This document shows, one piece after another, positions 12,264-24,200 of a stretch of 64,000 nucleotides of DNA. This DNA comes from Coptis chinensis (Eukaryota > Streptophyta > Magnoliopsida > Ranunculales > Ranunculaceae). The position numbers were made by a program, and so were the translations under genes. The stretch's first letter is position 1. The number at the start of each line of letters is the position of its first letter. A model generated the notes under the pieces. It saw only the letters and a program-made list of their open reading frames with translations. It did not search any database and was not told the DNA's origin. The stretch covers positions 79,443,501 to 79,507,500 of the forward strand of contig CM027385.1 in the NCBI GenBank assembly GCA_015680905.1. The letters are read 5' to 3'.

Positions 12264-13468
12264 TAAAGAGGACTAAGGCATAACTCTTGGACTGTGTTTG
12301 GTTCGCTGAAAATCAATTCCAAATTGAAATTAGATTCTTTGATTTGTGTTTCCATTAATTGGTTTTTCAAGAAACTAGATTATGTTTGTCTGGTTATAAA
12401 TGAAAAAATTTATTTTTAGTTGAGTTTAGCTCGGGAGTACCAGATCAAGGCTTATGAAACCTGCGAAGCATTCAATCAAAACCAGCTATCTTCACATCTC
12501 TCCTCCTCTCTCTCCTGGCGTCAGGTGGCCAAAGTTAAAAAACAACTTCTTTTTTCTGAAAGTGGAGGTTGCTTTCCTCCTTTTCAACCCATTTAAAGAA
12601 TCCATTTTCCAATTTTTCATTTTCCAGGTTGAACCAAACAGTTGAAAGTTTTCAATTTCCATGAAAACACTCTCTTTTCCTCACTTTTCCTTGAACCAAA
12701 CACAAACTTGATATACTTAGACATATACTTAGTTATTATTTAGTTTAGACTATTTAGGTTTTAATTCATATAGCTTTTCATTAGTTTTAAGTTAGTTGTT
12801 TGTTCTTCATTCTTCAATTAGATTAATAAAAGAAAATTATTGTTCTTCATTATGTCTTCTTCTTATCTCTTTATTAATGACAGTCTAATGACTTCTAGCT
12901 AAACCTCCATTAGAGGGGTGATGAAACTTGATGAAGAATTGATGTGTTAGTTAGGATTATTGCTTCTTAAGAGTTTCACTCTAGTAGGTTAGTTGATTCG
13001 CCATGAGAATGGGTTGAACTTCTTCACATGCTAATTATTATTTGGCAGAGATTGCCATGAATAATTAGGGATCAAACACTTAATCTTAATTGGTTAGGAT
13101 TGTAATAATCTACACTAGCATATTAGGAATACATCAAGTGGAATCGAATTCCCCTAATCCCTTCTTCATATTCACATTTTAGTATAAGTACACTTCATTA
13201 CTCTCATTAGTTTTGTTAGTATCGATTGAACTAGAAAACCTTACGTTTAAACAAGCTAGGAGTGGAATGAATTCTCTACTCCACATCTTTCACGATAACC
13301 GAGAGTAGAATCTTTGATCATAATTTTGTAATAGCATCTAGTTTTACTTATTCGTAGCATAAATAGTTAAGAGTATGTAAAACTATTGTTTTACGTTATA
13401 TCAATCCTCTCACAAACTACCTCATCATCTGGATGTGAGAGGAATTGGAGCACGTTTGGATTCGTACA
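12264..13468 (+). mobile_element. LTR, downstream part
   Basis: Continues the LTR after the Helitron, starting TAAAGAGG. It is non-coding and AT-rich. A plausible end is GTACA at 13468, followed by CTTGGCG, which resembles the TGGCG start of the Athila-type primer-binding region, although the rest of that site does not match. Without the Helitron the LTR would be about 1.76 kb. The right boundary is uncertain by tens of bases. Confidence 0.4.
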
Positions 13469-13594
13469 CTTGGCGAAACATTGTAACTCGATAACCGAGT
13501 CATTGGAGGATCGAGTGTCTTTGTCCACTACAACCTTCGACTGAAAAGCAAGCATGTCCAACTAAAGAACTAATTCGAAGAAGAGAAGAAGATC

Positions 13595-14011
13595 TTGGAC
13601 CTCACATCATTGTACCCAGTCAATAATGACTCAAATTGTCCTATTTTTTATTGGATCGATGACAGAGAGAGAACCCCTGAGGCATTATTAGATGAAAGCG
13701 GTCGTCCTAATTTATACATTGCAAAGCAATCTGGTGTGCCAATAGATGGAAATTGGGAACCTATTCTGGATCCCAATCCTGAGGATAACTTTAAAGCAGC
13801 TCAATTTCCTAATGACACTCAACTTGATGGTGAAACATATTATAATCCTAATGCATGGAGAATGCCTAGTGATAGGGAGCACGATAATGCTTACAATGTT
13901 GTTGATGACGATAATGATAGCGATGTTGATGATCATGCTCAAGTTCGTGCCAGTGGTCAAATCGAGAAGGTGGTGGTGGTTGTGGAGATGGTAGTGGTCC
14001 GAGTCGAGTAG
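13595..14011 (+). CDS. Acidic ORF followed by a Gly-rich frame, unknown
   Basis: An open frame of about 138 codons without a clear ATG start; it reads on from upstream. It begins LDLTSLYPVNND, contains CPIFYWIDDRERTPE, then becomes very acidic (VVDDDNDSDVDDH). Near 13960 the coding-like sequence shifts frame and continues as a Gly-rich stretch (VGGGGPPSFDD) up to about 14140, where it meets the AdoMet decarboxylase homology. I do not recognise the protein. Its position just after the LTR makes a retroelement internal ORF possible, but no gag motif is visible. Confidence 0.35.
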   Translation: MDLTSLYPVNNDSNCPIFYWIDDRERTPEALLDESGRPNLYIAKQSGVPIDGNWEPILDPNPEDNFKAAQFPNDTQLDGETYYNPNAWRMPSDREHDNAYNVVDDDNDSDVDDHAQVRASGQIEKVVVVVEMVVVRVE

Positions 14012-14134
14012 GTGGTGGTGGTCCTCCAAGTTTTGATGATAATGATGGGGTTCAGTCACAACAACTTAGAGTTTCCATTGGTGGTGGTGTTTGGTCACAA
14101 CGGGTGACAGCACCAAGGTCACAGCAATCAAGAG

Positions 14135-15058
14135 GTGGGTCCTGCAATTGGATTTGAAGGCTTTGAGAAGAGGCTTCAGATTTCATTCTTCGAGCCAGGA
14201 CTGTTTGCTGATGCTCAAAGAAGAGGCCTTCGTTCTTTGTCCAATACTCAACTGGATGAGATTCTAAATCCAGCTGAGTGCACCATCGTAGCATCTCTAT
14301 CAAATGCGGATCTTGACTCGTATGTTCTTTCAGAGTCCAGCCTTTTTGTCTTCTCTTACAAGATCATAATTAAAACATGTGGAACCACAAAGCTGCTTCT
14401 GTCCATTCCTCACATCCTAAGGCTTGCAAATACTCTTTCTCTTTCTGTGAAAGCAGTCAAGTACACACCTGGGAGTTTTGTATTTCCAGGCGCCCAGTCA
14501 TATCCACACCGCAGCTTCTCGGAGGAAGTTTCTGTACTCGATGGTTATTTTGGCAATCTAGGGGTAGGTAGCAGAGCATATATGATGGGCTCTATCACCA
14601 GATCCCAAAATTGGCATGTTTACTCCTCCTGTGCTGAATCTATGGACCATCCGGAGACCCTTTATACACTTGAGATGTGCATGACTGGGTTGGACAAGAA
14701 TCTAGCATCTGTCTCCTACAAGACCCAATCAAGTTCAGCAGCTCAAATGACAAATGCGTCTGGGATAAGGACGATTTTGCCTCAATCTGAGAACAATGAT
14801 TTTGAATTCGATCCTTGTGGTTACTCTATGAATGCTATTGAAGGCTCAGCAATTTCCACAATTCATGTTACACCAGAAGATGGTTTCAGCTATGCAAGCT
14901 TTGAAGCGGCAGGATACGACCCAAAATCTGTGAGTCTTGAGGAGCTCATTGAGAGGGTATTAGCTTGTTTTGGACCAACTGAATTCTCCATTGCTGTACA
15001 TGCGGAAGATGCAAATGATAAATTTCAGTGGGATTGCCGTGATGTGCATGACAGTTGA
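14135..15058 (+). pseudogene. SAMDC: S-adenosylmethionine decarboxylase copy lacking its start and C-terminus
   Basis: AdoMet decarboxylase makes decarboxylated AdoMet for spermidine and spermine synthesis; the proenzyme cleaves itself at a Ser to form a pyruvoyl group. This frame matches plant SAMDC1-3 closely: [11 protein letters not shown] (both conserved Glu), the cleavage motif [19 protein letters not shown] with the catalytic Cys, and [17 protein letters not shown] with the catalytic His. Coding is intron-free, as in plant SAMDC genes. There is no ATG: homology begins at PAIGFEG (14141) and the upstream in-frame sequence runs to a TGA at 14104. The end diverges after [18 protein letters not shown] and stops about 50 residues early, losing the last beta-strand region. 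The regulatory upstream ORFs of plant SAMDC mRNAs are not seen. A poly(A) run at about 15475-15488 could mark a retrocopy tail. Confidence 0.75.
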
Positions 15059-16286
15059 AACTTAACTTGAAAGTACTATTGCCCAATATGTTGAAATGGG
15101 TATTATCAATGTATTCGAATACTAGTTATGTTGTGGTATTTGCATTCTGGTTCCTATTTTCGTTGTCTTTGTTTTTAATTTTCTTGGCTTGTTAACTTGG
15201 TAACTGTATAGTTTCTACTTTCTACTTTCTACTTCTAGTAGCGAGACATTCCTTCTGCCACTAACTTCTGCGTTATGAATTGACCCAATACGCAGGTTTG
15301 TTATAATCGTAGGTGGTAATGTATGATGTATCGCGTATGTGATGGTAATATGGTATAATCTTTAGAGCTAGCTCATGTATGAAGAATATACAGCTTTGAG
15401 TGCCCTGGAATATTTTCTAGGCTCGTCAGTCTAAATCTCAAATATAGTTTTCATACCTATTTGTAAAATGAGGAAAAAAAAAAAAAAATGGTGGCAGCCA
15501 TAAGCTTTCTAAGTATGACATAAATACCAAAATAATTTTCTAACTTATCAGTGTGCAATCAATGAATTTTCAACTTATCATAGTAAATCCGGTACTCTAC
15601 TTTGGCCTGAAATCATATTTGTATAAATTGGTTAGTTACTTGATGTACATTGTATCAATTGGTTCAGAAAAAAGTACGTTGTATCTTGTAGTATTTTAGT
15701 TTTTGTAAACTTGTAAGTGCGACTCAGACTGTCTATTTTGAGGAGCTGGAGTAACCATATATTTTTCCTGTTGAGTATACTGAGCGGATAGATTTTGACG
15801 GGTATTTGTCCATCAAACTGCAATAGTGAAAAGCCGTAGTAATAAGTAATAACTAAGATTTTGAGGAACATTAGCAGCCGATGAGGAAAAGAAACTGCAG
15901 CCAATCTGCTTATATGGTAGCAAATGTGGCACATTTGATTGGTGCCTAAGCAGTAAGCATACAACATGGTAGGGAACAAAAAATTTCAAGAAATTACCCA
16001 TACTATGATATCCTAGTATTGCTTATGTCCTTATGCCAGGTGAAATGGCTTGACTCTAGTATTTTTGACATATCAAGTACTTACGATCCGGATCTAGAAT
16101 GCTCCAATGTACCACTGCTCACTCACGTATTCACAAAAGATGTTCAAGGACCATCCATCAAGGAAAGTAGACCTTTTTTTTCACATAACAAATATAACTT
16201 TGTTTGAACTTTAATTACATGCTGGACTACTTACAAAAGAAACCGATAAGATTAAAATCGAAAGCATTTGAAAAGATCTATGAAAC
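15059..16286. other. Intergenic stretch
   Basis: No gene supported. The first 415 bases could be the 3' untranslated part of the AdoMet decarboxylase copy, ending in an A-run near 15475-15488. The remainder is AT-rich. It ends with the left target duplication ATCTATGAAAC (16276-16286) of the following LINE. Confidence 0.4.
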
Positions 16287-17686
16287 CTTAGGGCCAATGG
16301 GGTCGTGAGCATGGAGAGGAGGATCATAATCACAGAGTTTTTTATAAATCGAGCGGGTTGTGAAGATTCCCTTTTTTGTGAGAGATCATTGTAGCTTATC
16401 AGTTAAGTCATGTTGACTTAGATGAATGGTGGTGATTTGTTGAGTAGTTCGCGCATCAAAGAGTGTGTGAATGAGGGGTACATTCCAAGTTGCTTGGGAG
16501 GGATGAATGAGGTCTTGAACGAAGGAGGTTGAAAGGTGGATATTAGTGGCAGACCTAGTATCCAGTTATTGTCCCAAATGGAGATATTGGAGCCATTACC
16601 AACTCTCCAGATGGAGTTTTTTTTAACAAGTTTTAGACCAGTTGTAACACTTTTCCTTGGCACGTGAAAAGCTCACCACGAGATCTCAACTTCACATGGA
16701 AATGCTATCACGGTTTCGCACCGACAAGAGCAACAATTGGCACTCACATAAACATCCCTACCACAGCTTGTCCTATCTGTAACTACCACAACGAGTCTCT
16801 ACATCATATGCTTCTTGAATGCCCTTTCACGAGAGCATGTTGGTATGCCTCCAAGTGGAGTTTCCAACTTGATCGAGTGCGTCACCTGAATCCTAAAATT
16901 TGGATAAGTCTTTGGCTTTCCCCTCCAAAAAATTGGGGCTTCTACCTTGATGCGTAGAGTACCTTCTGTGTTGATATCACCTGGCTTATATGGAAAGAAA
17001 GATGTAAAGCTACTTTTGAAAAAAAGATTCCAAACATCGCCCGCATAATGCAGATAGCTAAATCAACTCAAACGTCTAAAACTCTAACTACACATCATAT
17101 CACATCCCTTCCGGTTCAATCACCTCCAATTACACAGCATACTACCAGCCCATTGTGGCAACCACCTAAACCACCTTTCCTTAAAATGAATATAGATGCT
17201 TCATTCATTATCCAAACACTCTCATTCAGTATTGGCTTTATTATGCGAGACTCTCACAGAACGCCTTATCGCCAGTACTTGGGACAGACATGCCACCACC
17301 ACAGCAGGGAGGTCGAATGCCGAGGGTTCTTCCGCCACCCAAAGGGCCTTAGAACAACAGCTCACTCACCTAGAATTGGAGATCGATGCTCAAGCAATTT
17401 CAAAGGAATGGGTTAGTTATCATCTAATTTTTCTTGGCACTCTAAAAGACATTTATCACATCTCTAGCAACTAATTTTGTTTACTTTGAATTTCTTTTGT
17501 AAGGAAATGGCATAGTAGACTTAATTTCTAAGAGAATCATTCCTCTGGAGAAGATTCCTCTCTCTCATTCTCTCCCTCAATGGATGCCATTGATAAAGAT
17601 AGGACATCCATACCCATATGTACAGGCTCTGTCAACTGACTTTATATAAATATATCGTTGATTACCAAAAATAAATAAATAAATAA
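16287..17686 (+). mobile_element. L1-type LINE fragment with inverted 5' part (twin priming)
   Basis: Flanked by an exact 11-bp duplication ATCTATGAAAC (16276-16286 and 17687-17697). The right part (from about 16637) is in plus orientation: FTWKCYHGFAPT and CPICNYHNES form the zf-RVT region, followed by an RNase H domain (KMNIDASFI) in broken frames and an (AAAT)n tail at about 17667-17686. The left part (about 16290-16637) is in minus orientation and encodes the segment that normally lies just before it: GLKLVKKNSIWRVGNGSN, then SLTKKGIFTTRSIYKK. The two halves meet head to head with the upstream codons at the junction. This is the product expected from twin priming during target-primed reverse transcription. 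Confidence 0.85.
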
Positions 17687-17785
17687 ATCTATGAAACATC
17701 TCAGATATATATGTTTAAGAGAAATCCATCTATTCATTGCCATTATTAGTTTATTATATTCTCCCCAAACTCCTTAGGAACTGGT

Positions 17786-18016
17786 TTAGATAACAATCGT
17801 CCCATCTTCTGATAGAGATACCCTTGGAGTTGATTCCTCTTCTATACAGTTCTTGTGTATGCAAACTGGGGTTCTAAAGAGGTAGAACCATATATACAAC
17901 TCAGAGTCGGAGTGTTGGACCATTGGATCCGCTATGTTCATGAGAGACATACGCTTGCTTTGGGCAACCACCAAAGTTAATAGAACGACAACCAACATAA
18001 GCATGATAACTTTCAT
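17786..18016 (-). CDS. Candidate small secreted peptide
   Basis: A 76-codon frame with a typical signal peptide: MKVIMLMLVVVLLTLVVA followed by QSKR, with Ala at the probable cleavage position. The mature part would be about 58 residues with two Cys (PVCIHKNC) and an acidic tail (EEESTPRV). It lies 200 bases beyond the stop of RRP7 on the same strand. I recognise no family. A signal-like start can arise by chance in AT-rich DNA, and no promoter or homologue is available here, so this is a candidate only. Confidence 0.3.
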   Translation of the reverse strand: MKVIMLMLVVVLLTLVVAQSKRMSLMNIADPMVQHSDSELYIWFYLFRTPVCIHKNCIEEESTPRVSLSEDGTIVI

Positions 18017-18216
18017 TCATCATATATCTATACTGGGAAAACATTTTCTGCTATGCAATCAAAATCCTAAATTGTTGAAAAAAATATTCTTTTTCACATA
18101 ATACAAGTTTCACTCTCCTTAACAAGCATTCAAAGAAGTTCTCTCCTTCCCTTCTCATTGGAAAACAAACACATGAAAGATTTGCTGCACCTCACCTGAA
18201 ACAAGTTTGGCTACAT

Positions 18217-21200
18217 TTAGTATGGTCTGAACTTTCTTGCAGCTCTCAGCTGTTGTATCCGCTTTTATCCCCGCTCAAATTTGCTCAGAACATCATTATC
18301 TCTGCAGGGAAAAAAAAAAAACTTACTTCACTCTTCTCCAAATTACCAAATTACTTTGTAAATTATAATAGCATTTATGAGAAAATAAATGGTTTGAGAG
18401 AACAAGATAGAAGTGGACAATAAAATTGTAGTTTTACTGGACTGACAACTAGACAGGCTTTCTCTTAAACGGATATGTCCGTTAATGGACATGTTAGTGG
18501 GGCAGCTTATATAGTGTCTTGAACATCTTTTTAATTTACGTTTATTAACTTGTTTGTGGGCAACTTATATATGACACTATATAAGTTGTGCAAGACACTA
18601 TATAACATATCCATAAACGGACAGTCCGTTTAAGAGAAAGCCTAGACAACTAGATATCTTACTTCATTTCCAAAAAAGAGACTACCGCAAAGAGAGCTTT
18701 AAAATGTGCTCATGCTATATTCCAAATAGGTACACAATTTGAGAATGCTAGGACTGGCAGGACACCACACAACCATATTCATAAAGTAACTTAGACTATA
18801 TGAATTTACTTATAAAATACTGACGAATGAAACGGTTACAATTCCTTCCATTAATTAACCTATTGAATTGATAATTCAATATCATTTGTATCGGCTTCTA
18901 TTGGATACATGTATAATTTTACTCATTGGCAACCCCAGTTACTCTGTACACCTTTTGCGATCCATATTTGCTAAACCAGCTTAAATGACAAATTCCTTGG
19001 AACTGGGAGCTCAAAATAGCATGCTTTATACGAGTGCAGTGTCGTTGGGCTACAATATCATTGCAGCAGGTGCCTACACTAGGTTAACATATACATAATT
19101 GAATGTATTAGACAATACCACTAACTAACAATGTTTGCGGTTTGCCCATTCTTCCGAGTACTTTATGATCTTCAGGAGCCACATGTTTAATGAAAATTGC
19201 TTTCCTTTGAGCAACTTACGGAAATTACAAAGATATGATAACTAATTATTGAGAAGAAGTCACTGACATGATTTTTAAATTGTTGCTCTCATGATGATAA
19301 CATATGTGGTATCTGTTGTTTTTTTATGTAATACAGCTAACATTAGAGTAGCATATATATCCATCATAAACAAGATCGTCAATTACGCTTTAGTTTTTAC
19401 TTAGCACCAAGAGAATGTTGTATAAGCATCCATTTTCTGCAAGTATTTGTTTCAGTTGCCTATGGTATATTAAAACTCAAAAGAAAATGACAAAATATAC
19501 AAATTTTGAGGATATTCAACATACCATTTCTCTGGGCCTCCTTTCTCTGAAATTTGTAGAAATTCAGTCCAACATCATTACTTTTCTTTTTTCCCATCTT
19601 TTCCAGAACAGCAGCTAGAGCAACAGAGCCCATGGTTGTTCCACTTTCAGCATCTGTAGTTTTCTTCCTGCCTTTGTGCTGTCCAACTACAGTCCATCCA
19701 CCATCTGCAGCTTCTGCTTCTTTCTCTTTTCTTGCCTGCTTTTCAGTAAGTAATTAAGAACTGTTCTCTGGGAATGAAAAGTACTCTAAATTACAATGTA
19801 CAAACACCAAGAGAAAGGCAACAAAATTGCATCTCAAATTCTTTTTTTTTTCTTTTCGAGTCATAACTATCAGCATTTATTTACTTTGTGGGTGTACTCA
19901 TGAATGCGGACGTACTTAATTATGCGGTGTAGTAAGTTGTAGGTGTAACTACTAACTAGTACAGAAGTAAATATAGAAATAACTGAGGTGTCACCTTGGG
20001 TTTTAACCTCACATGATTTATATTTTTGCTCAATAAACAACAATTTCATTAAAAATAATGTGAGAAGTAGGTTTATAACCTATTGCACCCTCTTTTCTCA
20101 TTCTCTTCTTCATCTCCTCTTTCTCCTTTCTATTCTGTCACTTTTTTTTTTGATAGATAACATCCTTCACTTTCTTAACAGATCCAAAAAAAAAATCCTT
20201 AACTTTATTTTCTTTCACCAGGTTGGAGCATCCAACTCAACACCAATTAGGCAATGAGTTGAGGGGCCCCAGGAACATAACTGTCCGATGTGGGAATCTT
20301 CTAAACATCTCAACTAAAAATATTCAAAATTAACTCTTCATGTATATGTTTAAGTACACACTTGATGTCTATGTGACCAAGAGTATAAAACCTGTAATAA
20401 ATATTAAGATAAGACACCTGTTCCTTCTGTGCCTCGTGAGAGATTATAAATTCATCAATTCTTTCTTGCAGTATCTTCAAGCCAGGCCTACTCTGATAAT
20501 AGTTGGTAATCCACTCTGACAACCCACAGAAAGAAATTGTCTTACAAGCGAGTTGAGCCAAAAAAACAAAACTAAACCAGAAAATATAGAGAAGCATAAA
20601 GAAATATAGAAACCAAGGTAGATGAAAATATGGATAGATTCTCGATCTCAAAAAAATAAAATATAGACAAAAAAAGAAAAGAGTGATCAAAGATCATGGA
20701 TGAATGCCTATTGAGAATGAAGAAATAAACTATGCACATGGAATTACATATCGAGGAAGCGAAGTTGCTTTCCAAATGAATTGACACTCGTATTTCTCCC
20801 TCATCAGGTGTCCTAAGAAATGGAAGTGTAGTAAGGAATAATAGCTTATAAGACCCTAATATATTTCCCAGGGACAACAACGGAGAATTAAACCTACAAA
20901 TTTTTAAAATGGGAAATTCCAATCCATCATAATCATCACTTTTCTCTTTCAATTCAATGCTTCATCCGTGGAAACCTACAAGAGAAGATTGTTTGGCTGA
21001 ACCTTCTTCGTATCAGTTATTCTCTTAAGAAGTCACTGAGAAGCGTCAAATCAGAATCCCATCCAACAAATTTTACTTCCCGCAGTCCCATGCCTTCAAC
21101 TGATTAGCATGGAAGTGTTTCTCCACAAGAGACACCTGAGTCTCTGATGCCTGGATAAAGAAACTGGCACTGACACAATAACGCATATGGAGGAATAAAA

Positions 21201-24200
21201 CAGAATTACCTTTTTTCTTTTGTCATAAAAATTAAAAAGGAATGAAACTGAACTTCACAAAATCTAGGACGTGGTTACACTTGAAACTTCATATACTTAT
21301 CGGTGTGTCCCAGACTTCCATCGTTCTTATAATCAACGCCCTCTTGACACATCAATCCGTCTTCGCTCATTCTATTGTTCTAGTGTAGGGTGGGTCACAC
21401 TTTAAATCAATAGAAATTAAGTTAATTTTCAATGTCCAGAAGAAATAGTACGCATCCTTCTTGAGGGTACTCAATTTAGCACGATTTCTCCACATTTCTT
21501 CACTTCTCTGATTATCTGAATTTAGTCAATTTACACAATAATCATTACCTTTTTTTCCCCCTAATCAATGTAATTTGGTATGGCACAAAACGTTTCTCTC
21601 AAAATAGTAACAAGCAAGACAAAAGTACAAAACAAACAAACTTTTGAAATATAATTATTAAAAAATAGAAAACAGAAATAGAGTTCTGCTAAGTAAAACT
21701 AGTATGAATAAGTATTTGATATCTGATGGACTCGAAATTGATTCGTCATAAGTTTCGGATCGACTCCACAAGTTTTTAGACCTTGCAAAAAAGAATTGGC
21801 ACCATTATTGATTCCATGTAATCCTCTAACGCCACAATACATCCTATATACAAAAAAAAAAATCTACTTCCTTCACACACGCAAAAAGACAAGGAAGCAC
21901 AAGCATACGTATATATATATATATGTCCGCCAACACAACCATGCAAAAAACGCTACTAACGTGTAGACTTAGCTAAAAAAGAAAAGTAGACAGAAAAACA
22001 TACATTTTGCAGAATGTAATACTCCACAAATGAAGGGCATAGAAAAAGAAAAAGAAAATATGTCAAAAAACTTATCCATACTTTTCATTCCTTTGGAGCA
22101 GTCCACATCCACTGATGAAATTTGATAAACCTCGCTTCCTACAGATCCACTTCCTTTATTGATTATGTTACTACTTTTCTCTGATGAAACCAGATCCTTC
22201 TTTTTCTTCTTGACAGCTTTTTTGGACTTATCTGCAAGTAAAGCAGAGGAATTAAAATTATACACACCTACACTTGGTGAACCACTACACAATAATTTTT
22301 TAAAATTGACAAATAAGAGAAGTATTTATGATTCTAGAATAAGAGATTATAGAGTCAGCAAAATATTTACTAGTTCCATTCACTTCAACATCTGCCTCCT
22401 GAAGTCTTGTAGATTTCTTCTTCTTGGAAGCTTCCGACTGTGAATTACCATCTTAGGCAAAAAGAATTTAAAATTAATTTGCGGCAGGTAGGACAAAAGA
22501 GAAAAAGAAAAGGCAAATGAAACAAGAGAAACAGTAAAGCAAATGATACTAACTTAGCACACACCTCAAAAGAGACAGTGACTAAACTTCGAAGGAGTGT
22601 GGATAAAGTACCGACTTCAGACAATTAGCTTTTAAATCACACGATGTCGTCAGAATAATTCTCTCACTCTTGGTCTATTTTCAGTACTCCTACTTCCAAT
22701 CCTTTGTACTTCTACTTTCTATGATCACAGTAACGTTTTTTTTTTCAGTTGTTGTTGTTGTTGTTGTTTGGTGAAGTATAGCAATAATGGCTGACTTTAT
22801 GAAAAAAGTATGTCTAGTAAAATGTCACAGGAAGAGTTCTAGCAATGTTTCGTCCATATTATATTGGGAAAGGAAATGAAACAAAAAAGGAGAGACGCGC
22901 CTAGAGGCTAGATTGAAGATTTGAAATAAGGTTAAAAAATGGTAGACACAAATTGCTGGTGATAATATTTAGTATCAATTATCCAATTCCAATGTATTAA
23001 ATACAATTTTAATATTTTATACATTATCGGTGCACCCTGACAGCTTTGACATAAAATGGAAAATAGGATGCAATAAATGGAAAAGGCCTAAAGTTTGAAA
23101 ACAAAATTGAGCACACAAACAACCATCATAATTGGGATCACAAAGACAAGCAAAGGTTGATGGTTGGTGGAGAGGATCTCCACAACATGGAGATGGCATA
23201 CAAAAATATGATATATTGGTATGTCTTTATATTGTGGTATGAAGTTTCAAGTTAGCAGTGAAGGTTTAGAAATCTCAAAATAAGCTGAGGTCTTTAAAAT
23301 GATCCTCACGAAGATTACTATCATAACGTTGTCGACATAATATCATCATATGACCATGGTCTCCAAGTTGTGAAATTGTGGATTATACAGGGGAACTGTG
23401 GAAACTAAGGACATGTTGCAAGAAATTGGATAAACGGAATATGCAAATTTTACAGGGTTGTGCCTAAATAAATCATAAAATATCAGATTGATGCAGCATT
23501 CTTAGCTATATGTAATGGAGTAAAACATTAGCATGTATAAACAAGACATCCTTGAGCACTGAACCCTTTTCTTAAAAAATATTCAATCCAAAACTGAAAC
23601 AGCACGTCAGGGTAAAGATACAAAGCTCGTGCCAGTAAACAAATAAGTAATTAAATAGTTCTTACGAGTATACACACATTTTAGCTTTTCAGACTCACCT
23701 TTGCCGTTATAACCAAGCTGATCAGCTTCGCTTGCATTCTGCTCTTTTCTTTTCTTTCTTGATTTTTTGCTCTTTTTCTTTTCTTCGTTTCCCTCGGCCA
23801 ACTTTTCATCTATAACTACCACTGACAAACACAATTAAACATTAAAAAAAAAAAAAAAAAATCAAATCATGTAGTACATGCCAAAGTTATATAGTAAGCT
23901 CACATTTGAGCATTTCGGAGTCAGGTTCATCCTCAGAATGAAGCTGATCAGTATCGTCCACATCAGCTCCACTTACATTCTGATTTTTCCTTTTCTTCCC
24001 TGAAAACTTCTTCTTGTTCTCTTTCATTAAGTTTTCATGATGTGATTCAACTAAAGTCACATTTTCAAGTAACTTCTTCCTATGCTTAATTCCCCGGCTC
24101 GTATTCCCTCCACCATTATCTAAAAATCAGCTAAAATGAATATAAACATAAAACTAAAACATAAAACTAAAGAAAAATATAAACGTACCCATTGTAGATA

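Noticed and set aside
13712..14059. His-rich minus-strand frame (HHYHQNLEDHHH)
   Set aside because: It is the complement of the GGT-rich, acidic plus-strand sequence; no family resemblance.
20310..20952. Two minus-strand frames of 126 codons with hydrophobic runs
   Set aside because: They read through RRP7 intron sequence; only 20515-20418 is exon, as shown by splice sites and homology.
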